From the NCBI GenBank assembly GCA_017983955.1, contig JAGOAJ010000006.1, positions 62,001 through 126,000 of the forward strand: 64,000 bases of DNA, given 5' to 3'. Position numbers and translations under genes: made by a program. Under the pieces are notes generated by a model that was not told the DNA's origin, did no database searches, and was given only the letters and a program-made list of their open reading frames with translations. How positions within the stretch are numbered: the stretch's first letter is position 1; every line of letters starts with the position of its first letter. Below are positions 23,968-30,936 of the stretch, in pieces. The DNA is from Burkholderiaceae bacterium. Its GTDB lineage: Bacteria; Pseudomonadota; Gammaproteobacteria; Burkholderiales; Burkholderiaceae_B.

Positions 23968-24944
23968 CGGTTGCGTAGTTGTTCCGTCTGCCATTTACCC
24001 AACGAGCTGCGGGCTAGCTCGCGTGCCAGGTCCTGGCCGTGGGGATGGTAATAACGAAGCAGCATGCGGGTCGTCTTATGCCCTGTGATTTTTGCTAGCT
24101 TATGGATTGGGAAAACGCTGGCCAGTCTGCTGCAGCCTTCATGGCGCAGGTCGTGAAATCGAAGATCATGAAAATACGCGGGGTGAGGGCGGCGGTTGTG
24201 CTGTTTACAAAGCGCTTCGTATTGTCGCCGTGCTTTCTGGGTGGCGCGGATAAACGCACGTGTGACTGCCTCTGGGCTAATAGTAAATATCCGGCCCCGC
24301 GTGGGTTTTCCAGCCAGGTATTTACGTAATTCATATTTTGCAAACGGCGATAGTGGAACGGGCCTGGCGTCACCGTTTTTAGTATCAAGTAGGGTGACAA
24401 CGCCGTGGGTTAGGTCGATTTGCTCACGCTTTAGTAGCACTATTTCAGATCGCCGCATTGCTGTCTCGACAGCCAGAAGGATGATGATGGGAAGTTCTGG
24501 CGACCTGGTCGCGCGGGCGATCCAATCTAGTTCTGATTTTGGGCACTCATCAACAGGCACCCCGTTGAGACGCATTCGGTCAAAAATCCGCCGGTCGCGA
24601 GCGTCATCAACTGTCGGACGTCGTACCAGTTGGACGGGGTTGGCCAGCCAATGCATTTGCCAGTCTTTTCTGGCCACGGTGTAGACATGCGATAGCAGCG
24701 CCAAGCGCCGTGTGGCCGTGGATGGCTTGTATTTTATTAGCCACTTATCACGTAAACGCATCAGGTCAATGGCGGTGACGCGATTCAAGGGCCGGGTGAT
24801 TATGTTTGTGGCCCGCCAGACTTTAGCTAGGGATATTTCCTGACTGTGGGATTTTTTCAGGCTCGATACTTCGTTGAGATAACGAGTCAGTGCCACATCG
24901 AATGTTGGGCACATACGCCTATGGCGTGCAGCAGTAGTTTTCAT
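23964..24944 (-). CDS. Rci-like tyrosine recombinase, probable shufflon recombinase
   Basis: A 326-residue tyrosine recombinase; start at 24,944 (MKTTAARHRRM). Catalytic set: R164 (ETAMRRSEI), K189 (DTKNGD), H264-x-x-R267 (FHDLRHE), H289 (TGHKT) and Y298 (LRYYH). The N-terminal domain (RYLNEVSSLKKSHSQE; WLANPVQLVRRPTVDDARDRR) resembles the R64 shufflon recombinase Rci as I remember it, including RDRR and NPV(Q/E)LVR(R/K)P; this was not computed. It sits next to the invertible fibre array and not at the prophage edge, so inversion of cassettes is more likely than integration. Confidence 0.82.
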   Translation of the reverse strand: MKTTAARHRRMCPTFDVALTRYLNEVSSLKKSHSQEISLAKVWRATNIITRPLNRVTAIDLMRLRDKWLIKYKPSTATRRLALLSHVYTVARKDWQMHWLANPVQLVRRPTVDDARDRRIFDRMRLNGVPVDECPKSELDWIARATRSPELPIIILLAVETAMRRSEIVLLKREQIDLTHGVVTLLDTKNGDARPVPLSPFAKYELRKYLAGKPTRGRIFTISPEAVTRAFIRATQKARRQYEALCKQHNRRPHPAYFHDLRFHDLRHEGCSRLASVFPIHKLAKITGHKTTRMLLRYYHPHGQDLARELARSSLGKWQTEQLRNR

Positions 24945-24971
24945 GTTGAAAACACAACCGTTTAACACATC

Positions 24972-24992
24972 GCCCCGAATGGGGCTTTTTTT
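24972..24992 (+). terminator. Rho-independent terminator before the lysis genes
   Basis: Stem GCCCC / GGGGC with a GAAT loop and seven T, on the + strand. It lies between the divergent recombinase start and the holin start, so rightward late transcription would be weakened before lysis, or the site is a mosaic boundary. Confidence 0.8.
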
Positions 24993-25011
24993 ACGTCTAT
25001 ACGGAGGCCAT

Positions 25012-25248
25012 ATGCCCCAAAGGACTCGAATTATGCATGACGATGGCTTGCAATTTCCCATCGCGACAAGCAGCGCGGCATTCATGTATGGCTGGACCCT
25101 GGAGACTGTGGTGCTGTTTCTCTGGGCCGCCTATGTGGTCATACTCATTCTGATTAAGCTGCCCGATATGTTTGAGAAATACCCGCTCCTGGGCCGGTCA
25201 TTCCGCGCTGTTGTTGGGCTACTCAAGGGGCGGCGCAATGGGGATTAG
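25012..25248 (+). CDS. Putative holin, single membrane segment
   Basis: Start chosen at 25,012 because GGAGG lies at 25,003-25,007. The 78-residue protein has one clear membrane helix (LETVVLFLWAAYVVILILI, residues about 30-48) and a basic C-terminus (GLLKGRRNGD). It stands directly before the endolysin, overlapping it by 11 bases, which supports a holin or similar lysis role. No family name is certain. Confidence 0.68.
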   Translation: MPQRTRIMHDDGLQFPIATSSAAFMYGWTLETVVLFLWAAYVVILILIKLPDMFEKYPLLGRSFRAVVGLLKGRRNGD

Positions 25249-25756
25249 GAGTAAGGCCGCCGCTTCGGTTGGCGCTGCCGCAATTGGCATTGCCGCCGCA
25301 TTCGTACCGCCCCATGAAGGACGTAACCTTTTCGCCCATTTTGACCCAATCGGGATCCCTACGATATGTGAGGGCTGGACGCGCGGGGTGAAGATGGGTG
25401 ACGTGGCCACAGAGGCAGAGTGCGATGAACTGACGCTGCGGGGCCTGCGTGAGGCGAATGACATATTTGTACGCTGGGTGCCAGAGTGGGTGCGGGCCAG
25501 CATGTCAGCGTCAGCCTATGCAGCCTTCCTGTCATTCATCTACAACGTGGGGCCTGGCGGGAAGGGCGTTAAAGATGGGTTTGTTTACCTCAAGTCCGGG
25601 CGCAACTCCACGATGCTGCTACGTCTGCAGGCAGGTGACGTGGCCGGGGCATGCCGACAATTGCCCAGTTGGGCATCAGCAGGCGGCAAGCGGTTTCGTG
25701 GGCTTGAGATTCGGCGAGCGCAGGAGATGAAATTATGTCTATCCGAACTCGATTAA
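25238..25756 (+). CDS. SAR endolysin, T4-type lysozyme (GH24)
   Basis: Cleaves peptidoglycan. The 172-residue protein has the catalytic triad in HEGRNLFAHFD...TICEGWTRG, with E of HEG, D of HFD and T of WT about the usual 8 and 5 residues apart as in GH24 enzymes. Residues 8-24 (ASVGAAAIGIAAAFV) are weakly hydrophobic and rich in Ala/Gly, as in signal-anchor-release domains, so export may use Sec and activation may need membrane depolarisation. A shorter start than 25,172 is chosen. Confidence 0.88.
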   Translation: MGIRSKAAASVGAAAIGIAAAFVPPHEGRNLFAHFDPIGIPTICEGWTRGVKMGDVATEAECDELTLRGLREANDIFVRWVPEWVRASMSASAYAAFLSFIYNVGPGGKGVKDGFVYLKSGRNSTMLLRLQAGDVAGACRQLPSWASAGGKRFRGLEIRRAQEMKLCLSELD

Positions 25757-26211
25757 TTACGGGCGTTATTGCCGCTAGCCTGGCTGGCGGTGCCGCGTGG
25801 ATCGTCCAGGGCTGGCGCTACGACGCACAAATTGCGGTGATTGAACGTAACCAGGCGACGGCATTATCTACCGCCCAGGCCGCCGCTAGAAAAAAGGAAC
25901 GTGAATATGCTGAGCTTTATGCCCGAGTCGATGGGCAATACCTCGAGCTGGCCGTTGCGCAGCTGGAGGCGGCTGATCTTCGTGCCGCTGTTGCTGCTGG
26001 CGATAAGCGGCTGTCAGTCCGTACCGCGCCAGGCGCCTGCAGTGTGTCCAGTAATTCCGGCACCACCGGCATGGGCCATGAAGCGCCACGCGCCGACATT
26101 GACCCAGGAGATGCTGGGGATATTATCGCCATCCTCGCCAGGGGTGACGAAGCTATCCGGCAGTTAAATGGCTTACAGGACTGGTGGAGCATGATGTTAG
26201 GTGGTGATTAA
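25735..26211 (+). CDS. Rz-like inner-membrane spanin
   Basis: A 158-residue protein with an N-terminal membrane anchor (LITGVIAASLAGGAAWIVQG, residues 7-26) and a long helical periplasmic part rich in Ala, Glu and Arg (about 30-90). This is the form of i-spanins that join inner and outer membrane in the last step of lysis. It overlaps the endolysin by 22 bases and contains the Rz1 gene in another frame. Confidence 0.8.
   Translation: MSIRTRLITGVIAASLAGGAAWIVQGWRYDAQIAVIERNQATALSTAQAAARKKEREYAELYARVDGQYLELAVAQLEAADLRAAVAAGDKRLSVRTAPGACSVSSNSGTTGMGHEAPRADIDPGDAGDIIAILARGDEAIRQLNGLQDWWSMMLGGD
25931..26167 (+). CDS. Rz1-like outer-membrane lipoprotein spanin, nested in Rz
   Basis: A 78-residue protein in a different frame inside the Rz gene. 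Residues about 15-28 form a lipoprotein signal (LIFVPLLLLAISGC) with the lipid-bearing Cys, followed by a Pro-rich segment (PAPPAW). This is typical of embedded Rz1 genes. The longer reading from 25,841 adds only antisense-like basic residues. Confidence 0.82.
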   Translation: MGNTSSWPLRSWRRLIFVPLLLLAISGCQSVPRQAPAVCPVIPAPPAWAMKRHAPTLTQEMLGILSPSSPGVTKLSGS

Positions 26212-26261
26212 GATAGAACCGCGACAGTAAAGTGCCGCGGCTCGCTGCTACAGCATTTCTA

Positions 26262-26453
26262 CTACTTTCTTAGGGAGCCAAACACTACGCTAACACCAAA
26301 AATCATTAGAAGAAGTGGGACTCCCCACTTTAGATCTGGAGATACCCAGCCTAAGCGCTCAGCCAGCAGCAGGCAGCCAGCTAGAAATGCCCACATACCA
26401 ACCCATGGGCTGAACTGTCGGATTTCTTTTTCGTTGTTTTTTATTTGAGGCAT
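26262..26453 (-). CDS. Small membrane protein, unknown function
   Basis: A 63-residue protein with two hydrophobic segments (about 18-34 and 43-60), leftward, after the lysis genes. A GGAAA precedes its ATG. It is more AT-rich than the late operon and may be a lysogenic accessory gene. No family recognised. Confidence 0.55.
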   Translation of the reverse strand: MPQIKNNEKEIRQFSPWVGMWAFLAGCLLLAERLGWVSPDLKWGVPLLLMIFGVSVVFGSLRK

Positions 26454-26481
26454 AAATTTCCAATATTTAGTTTGTTTTTAA

Positions 26482-26506
26482 TGCACCAAGGGGTTTGCCC
26501 CTGGTG
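26482..26506. repeat. Strong hairpin between two small leftward genes
   Basis: The arms GCACCA-(A)-GGGG and CCCC-(T)-GGTGC form a long stem. No T run follows on either strand, so it is not a clear terminator; RNA processing or a binding site are alternatives. Confidence 0.6.
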
Positions 26507-26526
26507 CGACCATTTATTGCATGGGG

Positions 26527-26670
26527 TTAATTGTCGCTTTCATCATTTTTGCGACGCACTTTAATCGGCCAAGCTTTAAGCCCGTACGCGTACGCGTCTA
26601 GGACTTTGCCCGATTTGGTGCGGCGAAAACGACGAAAGATGACATCATGCTTATCATCTTGTGTAGTCAT
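26527..26670 (-). CDS. Small basic phage protein, 47 aa
   Basis: A leftward gene too short for usual ORF cut-offs: MTTQDDKHDVIFRRFRRTKS at the start, then GKVLDAYAYGLKAWPIKVRR. GGAGG lies 6 bases before the ATG. The pattern, basic residues around a K-(S)-G-K-V-L-D-A-Y-A-Y-G motif, resembles small proteins seen beside immunity genes in prophages, but I cannot name it. Confidence 0.65.
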   Translation of the reverse strand: MTTQDDKHDVIFRRFRRTKSGKVLDAYAYGLKAWPIKVRRKNDESDN

Positions 26671-26814
26671 ATCGACCTCCACTAAGATGCTGGAATCGGA
26701 AACTTATGCTTGCGGCCATTGTCCTTATACTGTAGACTTCAGGTCGCGCTTCGCAGTGCATAAGAGGATTTCGACCAGCAGTTTCGATTTCCTTTTCATT
26801 GATAAATTTGTATT
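26671..26814. other. Short intergenic stretch, nothing assigned
   Basis: Between the 47-aa gene and the ImmA gene, AT-rich at its right end. It presumably carries the promoter of the small leftward genes; no clear element seen. Confidence 0.4.
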
Positions 26815-27375
26815 TCAAAATAGCCCTTTGCCGAGGGCTATTTTTTTTGCCTTATTGATTTGAATTTCCGCTACCGAGTAGGACACACCAAATGTTGTCG
26901 CTATATGCGTAGGAGAATCGTTGATATTAATTTTTCGAACATCAACAAGTAGTTCGCCTGCATAGGTATTAGCTTGCCATTCGCTGCTTTGATAGGCTTT
27001 GGTCTCAGGCGGCGCAGCTCGCATAAATGCCAACCCTTCATTTCTATGTAGGAAGTAATGACCCAATTCGTGCGCGGCGGTAAATCGATCTCGCCCGTTT
27101 CCTCTGTGCGCTCCCTCATAAACATCTGAACGAAGAATGATTGTGTTTTTCTGATGATCGGTTATTCCCTCCACCCCTGTGCCATAACGTCTCTCCAGTT
27201 CGGCGGCACTCATAACTTGGAAGGTGAATTCTTCGTCAATATGGGGCAGCACAGTTTCTATGATTTTTAAGATAGGAACTTGTTGAGAGTCGATACTTAA
27301 CGTATCAATCAAAAAATGGGCAGAACCCCTAATTTGCTCGGTGCTTCTTGCTGTCACTACAAACCCCTTTGGCAT
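26815..27375 (-). CDS. ImmA/IrrE-type metallopeptidase
   Basis: A 186-residue zinc protease with the HExxH motif in FTAAHELGHYFLHR (residues about 100-113) and a downstream EWQANTYAGELL, where Glu is the third ligand. In ICEBs1-type systems ImmA cuts the repressor ImmR after DNA damage; here it is encoded 12 bases downstream of an XRE repressor, so I infer a repressor-cleaving lysogeny switch. Confidence 0.88.
   Translation of the reverse strand: MPKGFVVTARSTEQIRGSAHFLIDTLSIDSQQVPILKIIETVLPHIDEEFTFQVMSAAELERRYGTGVEGITDHQKNTIILRSDVYEGAHRGNGRDRFTAAHELGHYFLHRNEGLAFMRAAPPETKAYQSSEWQANTYAGELLVDVRKININDSPTHIATTFGVSYSVAEIQINKAKKIALGKGLF
26821..26852 (+). terminator. Bidirectional terminator at the end of the immunity operon
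   Basis: Stem AATAGCCCT / AGGGCTATT with a 6-base loop and a run of eight T on the + strand; on the - strand a shorter run of four T follows. The hairpin lies within the last codons of the ImmA gene and separates it from the late operon. Confidence 0.75.
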
Positions 27376-27387
27376 ATTGCTATCGTC

Positions 27388-27741
27388 CTATTTGTTATTG
27401 AGTACCTGAAGGATACTTTCACGTTGGTTGGTGGTTAATGTGTCAAGCTTGCGCGCAAAGGCCGCGACTAGCTCCCTATCGTTTTCTGTGGCTGGCTTAA
27501 TCTTGAACGCAGTTGCGCTTTCGACTGCGGCCTTGTGTAATTTTTGAGCAGCATCGACGGGTAATCCGTATATCCTTACCACCTCATCCACTATGCTGGC
27601 TGGAGGGGTTCTGGATCCAGTTTCAATTGCCGATAAATACGACGGTGCCTTGCTAAGTTTTTCCGCCATATCCATCATGGTTTCCCCATACTCGATTCTT
27701 AGCTTACGTATAGCTTTGCCAAAATTTGTGAGTGTGGCCAT
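27388..27741 (-). CDS. XRE-family repressor (ImmR-like)
   Basis: A helix-turn-helix regulator. Start at 27,741, because GGAG lies 6 bases before it; the ATG at 27,753 lacks such a site. Residues about 7-60 form the XRE fold: FGKAIRKLRIEYGETMMDMA, EKLSKAPSYLSAIETGSRTPP. The 117-residue length leaves a short C-terminal helix. Next to the ImmA-type protease, it is the probable prophage repressor; operators are expected in the upstream AT-rich region. Confidence 0.85.
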   Translation of the reverse strand: MATLTNFGKAIRKLRIEYGETMMDMAEKLSKAPSYLSAIETGSRTPPASIVDEVVRIYGLPVDAAQKLHKAAVESATAFKIKPATENDRELVAAFARKLDTLTTNQRESILQVLNNK

Positions 27742-27830
27742 GGTGATCTCCATTTTCTGTCAGGGTAAAAGTTAATCTTCGTTATCAATAAATTACAGTG
27801 TTCTATTTTCTATTAATTTTGGAAATTATA

Positions 27831-27846
27831 TCACTAAAAATAGTGA
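27831..27846. promoter_or_regulatory. Palindromic operator candidate TCACTA-N4-TAGTGA
   Basis: A perfect 6+6 palindrome in the AT-rich stretch about 90 bp upstream of the repressor start, the expected location of a repressor operator. Confidence 0.6.
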
Positions 27847-27973
27847 AATTGTAAATCCTTTGGATGCTTTTTATTTGAAGCTAGGCGTGATGCGGCTGCA
27901 GCATCGAGGACTGGTCAGCAGATTAGATAAATAGTCTACGAGACATGTGAGGGCTATACACAAATAGCAGGCA

Positions 27974-27998
27974 CAAAAAAGCCCGCACGGTGGCGGGC
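27974..27998 (-). terminator. Leftward terminator with no gene upstream of it
   Basis: Stem GCCCGC / GCGGGC, followed on the - strand by six T. No leftward gene lies to the right of it in this window, so it may be a leftover of a gene cut by the prophage, or act on a leftward transcript not recognised. Confidence 0.6.
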
Positions 27999-28131
27999 AG
28001 CTTTCGTCTAATACTTGAGTAGACGCCTTTATGAATCAATGGCTTACAGCGTCCAGTAGATCATAGTTAATTAGACAGGGGTAAGGGCTATACCTATATA
28101 AATCAACTGGTTAGGTTGTTTTTGTGAGGTA

Positions 28132-28362
28132 ATGACGGAATACATTATCGTCGTCGCCTTGGTGGCAGTGGCGGCTATTGCCGTTTATCAGGTTTTTGGT
28201 CAAGTCATACGCTCGCAAACAGCGGCCATGGCCAAGGAGCTGGCAGGCGAAGATGGTACCGAACAGTCGCGGGCAGCCCAAACTGCTGCTGAAGCTGCAG
28301 CAGCGCAAACGGCGGCTAAAACTCTGAAGTCATTTACTGGTAATGCCGGGGCCGGGCAATGA
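28132..28362 (+). CDS. Flp/Tad pilin-like protein lacking its leader peptide
   Basis: A 76-residue protein starting directly with MTEYIIVVALVAVAAIAVYQ, the hydrophobic helix that in prepilins follows the cleaved glycine (G-MTEY). In frame upstream there is no basic leader with Gly, only INWLGCFCEV before a stop. The remainder is Ala/Thr-rich. It precedes the tad genes and overlaps the next start by 4 bases. The missing leader suggests truncation at the prophage junction, so it may be non-functional; a pseudogene is possible. Confidence 0.68.
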   Translation: MTEYIIVVALVAVAAIAVYQVFGQVIRSQTAAMAKELAGEDGTEQSRAAQTAAEAAAAQTAAKTLKSFTGNAGAGQ

Positions 28363-29672
28363 CCAGCCTGGTTGATCTTAGGCAGCGCCAGCAAGGCCAG
28401 GCGCTGGTCTTGGGCATGCTGTTATTAAGCGTGGCCATGCTGGCGTTTCTGCGCTATTTCACCTTGGGTCAGGTGGTGGCAGCTAAATCCCGGCAAACTC
28501 ATGCTTTAGATGCCGCAGCCTATAGTGGCGCCCTGGTGCAGGCCAGAGCACTGAATACCTTGGCTTATATAAACAGGGCGCATGCCGCGCATCAAATCGC
28601 CATGGCGCATTTGGTCACTCTGGGTTCCTGGGCGGCGTTGGGTGGTACGCAGGCGCGGCAGTTAACGGCCGGTAATCCACCCGCTTATTTAATCGGCATG
28701 TTGTTTGGGCCCGCCTATGGGGCTGCTTATCAGGCGGCCAGGCGGGCGACTGGCTTTGATCGCATGGCACAGACAGAGGGCGAATTGGCGCAGGCCTATG
28801 CCAGCCACGAGCACGATGTGCGCCAAGTCTTGCTGAAATCGCAATCTGAGATTGTTGATAGCGTTGCGCAAGCACGATTGGCGGCCATCCAGGCTGTGTT
28901 GGCCGCGAACTATCCTGAGGCTGCCGAAGCGGTAGCTACCCATTTAAGCGTGGACCATGACAATTGGCCGGGCTATGTCAGTTATTTATCGGGGCAGCAG
29001 CATTTGCGTTCCTATGTGCTGGATCTTAGCCACTACTACGGTTTTTTGTCGGCGCGTAATGATACGGCCTTCAATAACTGGTCGGTGGATGCGCGTTGTC
29101 CCGGGTTACGGCATCAGTTACGGCGTCGTGGCAATACTGAGTTGGATGCAATGGGCCGCTGGCAGTCGGCAGATACCCAGTCGTATCACGCCCTGCGTTC
29201 CAATAAGTGGATAGGCTGTTATTACCGCGAATATGCTATGGGTTGGGCTTGGATACCCAGTGCAGCGGGGCAGCACATGGAGCAGGCCCATGTCCAGGAT
29301 CCCCCGGATAACTTTTCAGCCCAGGATTTCTGGCGCTGGGTCCAGGACGCTACGGATTGGGACATTGTGTCAGGCTCGGATAATCCGCTGGCCAACTCCA
29401 AGGCCGTCGCCAATCGCCAACGCTGGCAGGGCGGTGGCTTACCCGCTTATTTCGATATCAGTCGCGGGGCTCAACAAGCGCCGTTGGGATTTAGCGTGCG
29501 TTGGCAATATCCAGGGCCAGAGGGACTGCTGGTCAGCACTCGCAGCGCCGCTGAAACTTTTTTTGATCGTCCACAGTCGCGCAGTGATGGGCATCGTGAA
29601 ACGGCCAATTTGTTTCATCCCTATTGGCAGGCTAGATTGGCTGCTCATGCTTTGGACAAGGGCACGCCATGA
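28359..29672 (+). CDS. TadG-like pilus assembly membrane protein
   Basis: A 437-residue protein with an N-terminal RQQGQALVLGMLLLSVAMLAF anchor (residues about 9-32), like TadE/TadG minor pilins and Flp-assembly proteins, and a large extracytoplasmic part with no domain I can name. It is the second gene of the operon and overlaps both neighbours by 4 bases. I infer a minor-pilin-like or assembly role. Confidence 0.72.
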   Translation: MTSLVDLRQRQQGQALVLGMLLLSVAMLAFLRYFTLGQVVAAKSRQTHALDAAAYSGALVQARALNTLAYINRAHAAHQIAMAHLVTLGSWAALGGTQARQLTAGNPPAYLIGMLFGPAYGAAYQAARRATGFDRMAQTEGELAQAYASHEHDVRQVLLKSQSEIVDSVAQARLAAIQAVLAANYPEAAEAVATHLSVDHDNWPGYVSYLSGQQHLRSYVLDLSHYYGFLSARNDTAFNNWSVDARCPGLRHQLRRRGNTELDAMGRWQSADTQSYHALRSNKWIGCYYREYAMGWAWIPSAAGQHMEQAHVQDPPDNFSAQDFWRWVQDATDWDIVSGSDNPLANSKAVANRQRWQGGGLPAYFDISRGAQQAPLGFSVRWQYPGPEGLLVSTRSAAETFFDRPQSRSDGHRETANLFHPYWQARLAAHALDKGTP

Positions 29673-30427
29673 ATGTGCGTCATTGGCCTAACCAATATCC
29701 GGCATCGCAACAAGGGCAGGCTCTGGCCGAAGGCTTGGTGGTCTTGCTGGTTTTGCTGTCGTTGTGGGTGGGGCTGGCCTGGCTTGCCAGATTACAAGAC
29801 ATGGCCTTACAGGCTACTCATGGCAGTCGACACGCCGCATTTTCTGCTACCCGTTATTTTGATGACGATTTGACCGGGCAGCAGGTCAGGTCTGGCTATT
29901 TTTCGGGGCCGTCGCATCAGTGGTCATTGCGTTCAGGTTTAGCCGTTCTTGGTCAAGATAGCTCTCAGGTGACGGTAATGTCACAGAGTGATAAGGCATT
30001 GGACGCAAAGGCTCAGGTCGGTGGGCACGGCCTATCCGTTTCACGGTTGCGCACCGAGCTGGGTACTGCCGACCGCGGCATCCTGCGCGCCTGGGTTGGC
30101 GTGGATTTATCTAGCCTGGGTGCGCATCAGACGGGTAGTCCTTCACTATTGCATCTGTCGGATTTGGATGGTGCCTGGCCGGTGCTGCGTCGCCATACCG
30201 CAATATTGATAGACAGCGGTCATGCTGCCGATGACGCAGCAGCCCAGCTACGTCTGGAGCTATCGCCTACAGCTTGGGCGGCCAGTAGCCGCAGGTCGTA
30301 TCAGCTGGCACGTCAAACCGATGCCGTCATGGGGGCCGTGGACGGCGCCTGGTCACGTGAGCGTCCGGAATTTGACTGGCTGCAGGCATGGACGGGACGC
30401 GTGCCTGATCACCATCTTCAACCCTAG
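29669..30427 (+). CDS. TadE-like minor pilin
   Basis: A 252-residue protein with SQQGQALAEGLVVLLVLLSL (residues about 13-32), a type IVb prepilin-like site G-QALAE followed by a membrane helix. The conserved E at +5 after the Gly fits cleavage by a TadV-type peptidase, which is not in the window. The C-terminal part is unrecognised. Confidence 0.7.
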   Translation: MNVRHWPNQYPASQQGQALAEGLVVLLVLLSLWVGLAWLARLQDMALQATHGSRHAAFSATRYFDDDLTGQQVRSGYFSGPSHQWSLRSGLAVLGQDSSQVTVMSQSDKALDAKAQVGGHGLSVSRLRTELGTADRGILRAWVGVDLSSLGAHQTGSPSLLHLSDLDGAWPVLRRHTAILIDSGHAADDAAAQLRLELSPTAWAASSRRSYQLARQTDAVMGAVDGAWSRERPEFDWLQAWTGRVPDHHLQP

Positions 30428-30440
30428 TACGGAGGCTGTT

Positions 30441-30935
30441 ATGCCATGTAAGGTCATAAGTAAACATCGTTATGGATGGGGCCAGCCGCGTTTTTACGGC
30501 TATGTCGGCACGGCGGCCGGGTTGTGCTTAGAGCTGGCCTTGAATGCTCAGGCGGCTTATGGGCCAGAGCGACGCATGCAGGCCTTGGATCTGCCTGCTG
30601 TCGTTTGGGAATCAGCACACATCATGCAGGTGGCTACGCAGCCTTTGCATGTACGGTCATTCTCATCCAGCCAGCCACCGGTGCAGTTGGCCAAGGCGCT
30701 GGCTGGACATAGCGATATTTTTCAACGAGTGCTGACTAGCAAGCACAAGATCGTGCTCTCAGGGTTGCAACCTGGCTGGCATTGGTTGGCTGAAATCAAT
30801 GCGGTGCCGGGGGGTACCCAGGGTTATGTTTCGGCACTTTATGTAGACGGTGCCCGGCTACTGGCATCTGGCAGTGAGAAAGCCTCTGGGGATGTGAAGG
30901 CCGCACTGCCCACGCTGCCGTTTTCAAGGAGGTGA
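30441..30935 (+). CDS. Unrecognised tad-operon protein, possibly exported
   Basis: Start at 30,441, 5 bases after GGAGG; upstream in-frame codons overlap the TadE-like gene. 164 residues, with a weak hydrophobic segment about residues 19-38 (FYGYVGTAAGLCLELALNAQ) that may be a signal or anchor. No domain recognised. It lies 1 base before cpaB, so it is likely a lineage-specific pilus component. Confidence 0.6.
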   Translation: MPCKVISKHRYGWGQPRFYGYVGTAAGLCLELALNAQAAYGPERRMQALDLPAVVWESAHIMQVATQPLHVRSFSSSQPPVQLAKALAGHSDIFQRVLTSKHKIVLSGLQPGWHWLAEINAVPGGTQGYVSALYVDGARLLASGSEKASGDVKAALPTLPFSRR

Positions 30936-30936
30936 C

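Larger units (their letters stand above)
1..28131. mobile_element. Right-hand part of a contractile-tailed (myovirus-type) prophage
   Basis: Genes from 1 to about 28,000 follow a tailed-phage order: early genes, terminase, portal, head, connector, sheath, tube, tape measure, baseplate, fibre, lysis, then a leftward repressor pair. A DUF3383 sheath and a Gp138-type spike show a contractile tail. The left boundary, with the integrase and presumably attL, is outside the window. The right boundary is inferred between the repressor (27,741) and the first tad gene (28,132); no attachment core could be defined. All late genes look open and intact, so the element may be inducible, but that is inference. 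Confidence 0.93.
27754..28131. other. Prophage right end: control region and probable junction
   Basis: 378 bp without a gene. AT-rich from 27,775 to 27,870, with a perfect palindrome at 27,831-27,846, then a leftward terminator-like hairpin (27,974-27,998), an inverted repeat with arms CGTCTA/TAGACG (28,005-28,025) and two copies of AGACA(n4-6)AGGGCTATAC at 27,941-27,959 and 28,073-28,093. The last two could be arm-type or excisionase sites near attR; no core was identified. Confidence 0.55.

Noticed and set aside
23964-24944. Prophage integrase
   Set aside because: Considered because it is a tyrosine recombinase, but its position inside the late region and beside the invertible array, and its Rci-like sequence, favour a shufflon role; the real integrase is expected left of the window.
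26531-26863. 110-aa rightward gene with a CxxC...H finger-like stretch
   Set aside because: Antisense to the 47-aa gene and to the end of the ImmA gene; the finger pattern is incomplete and lies on a non-coding strand.
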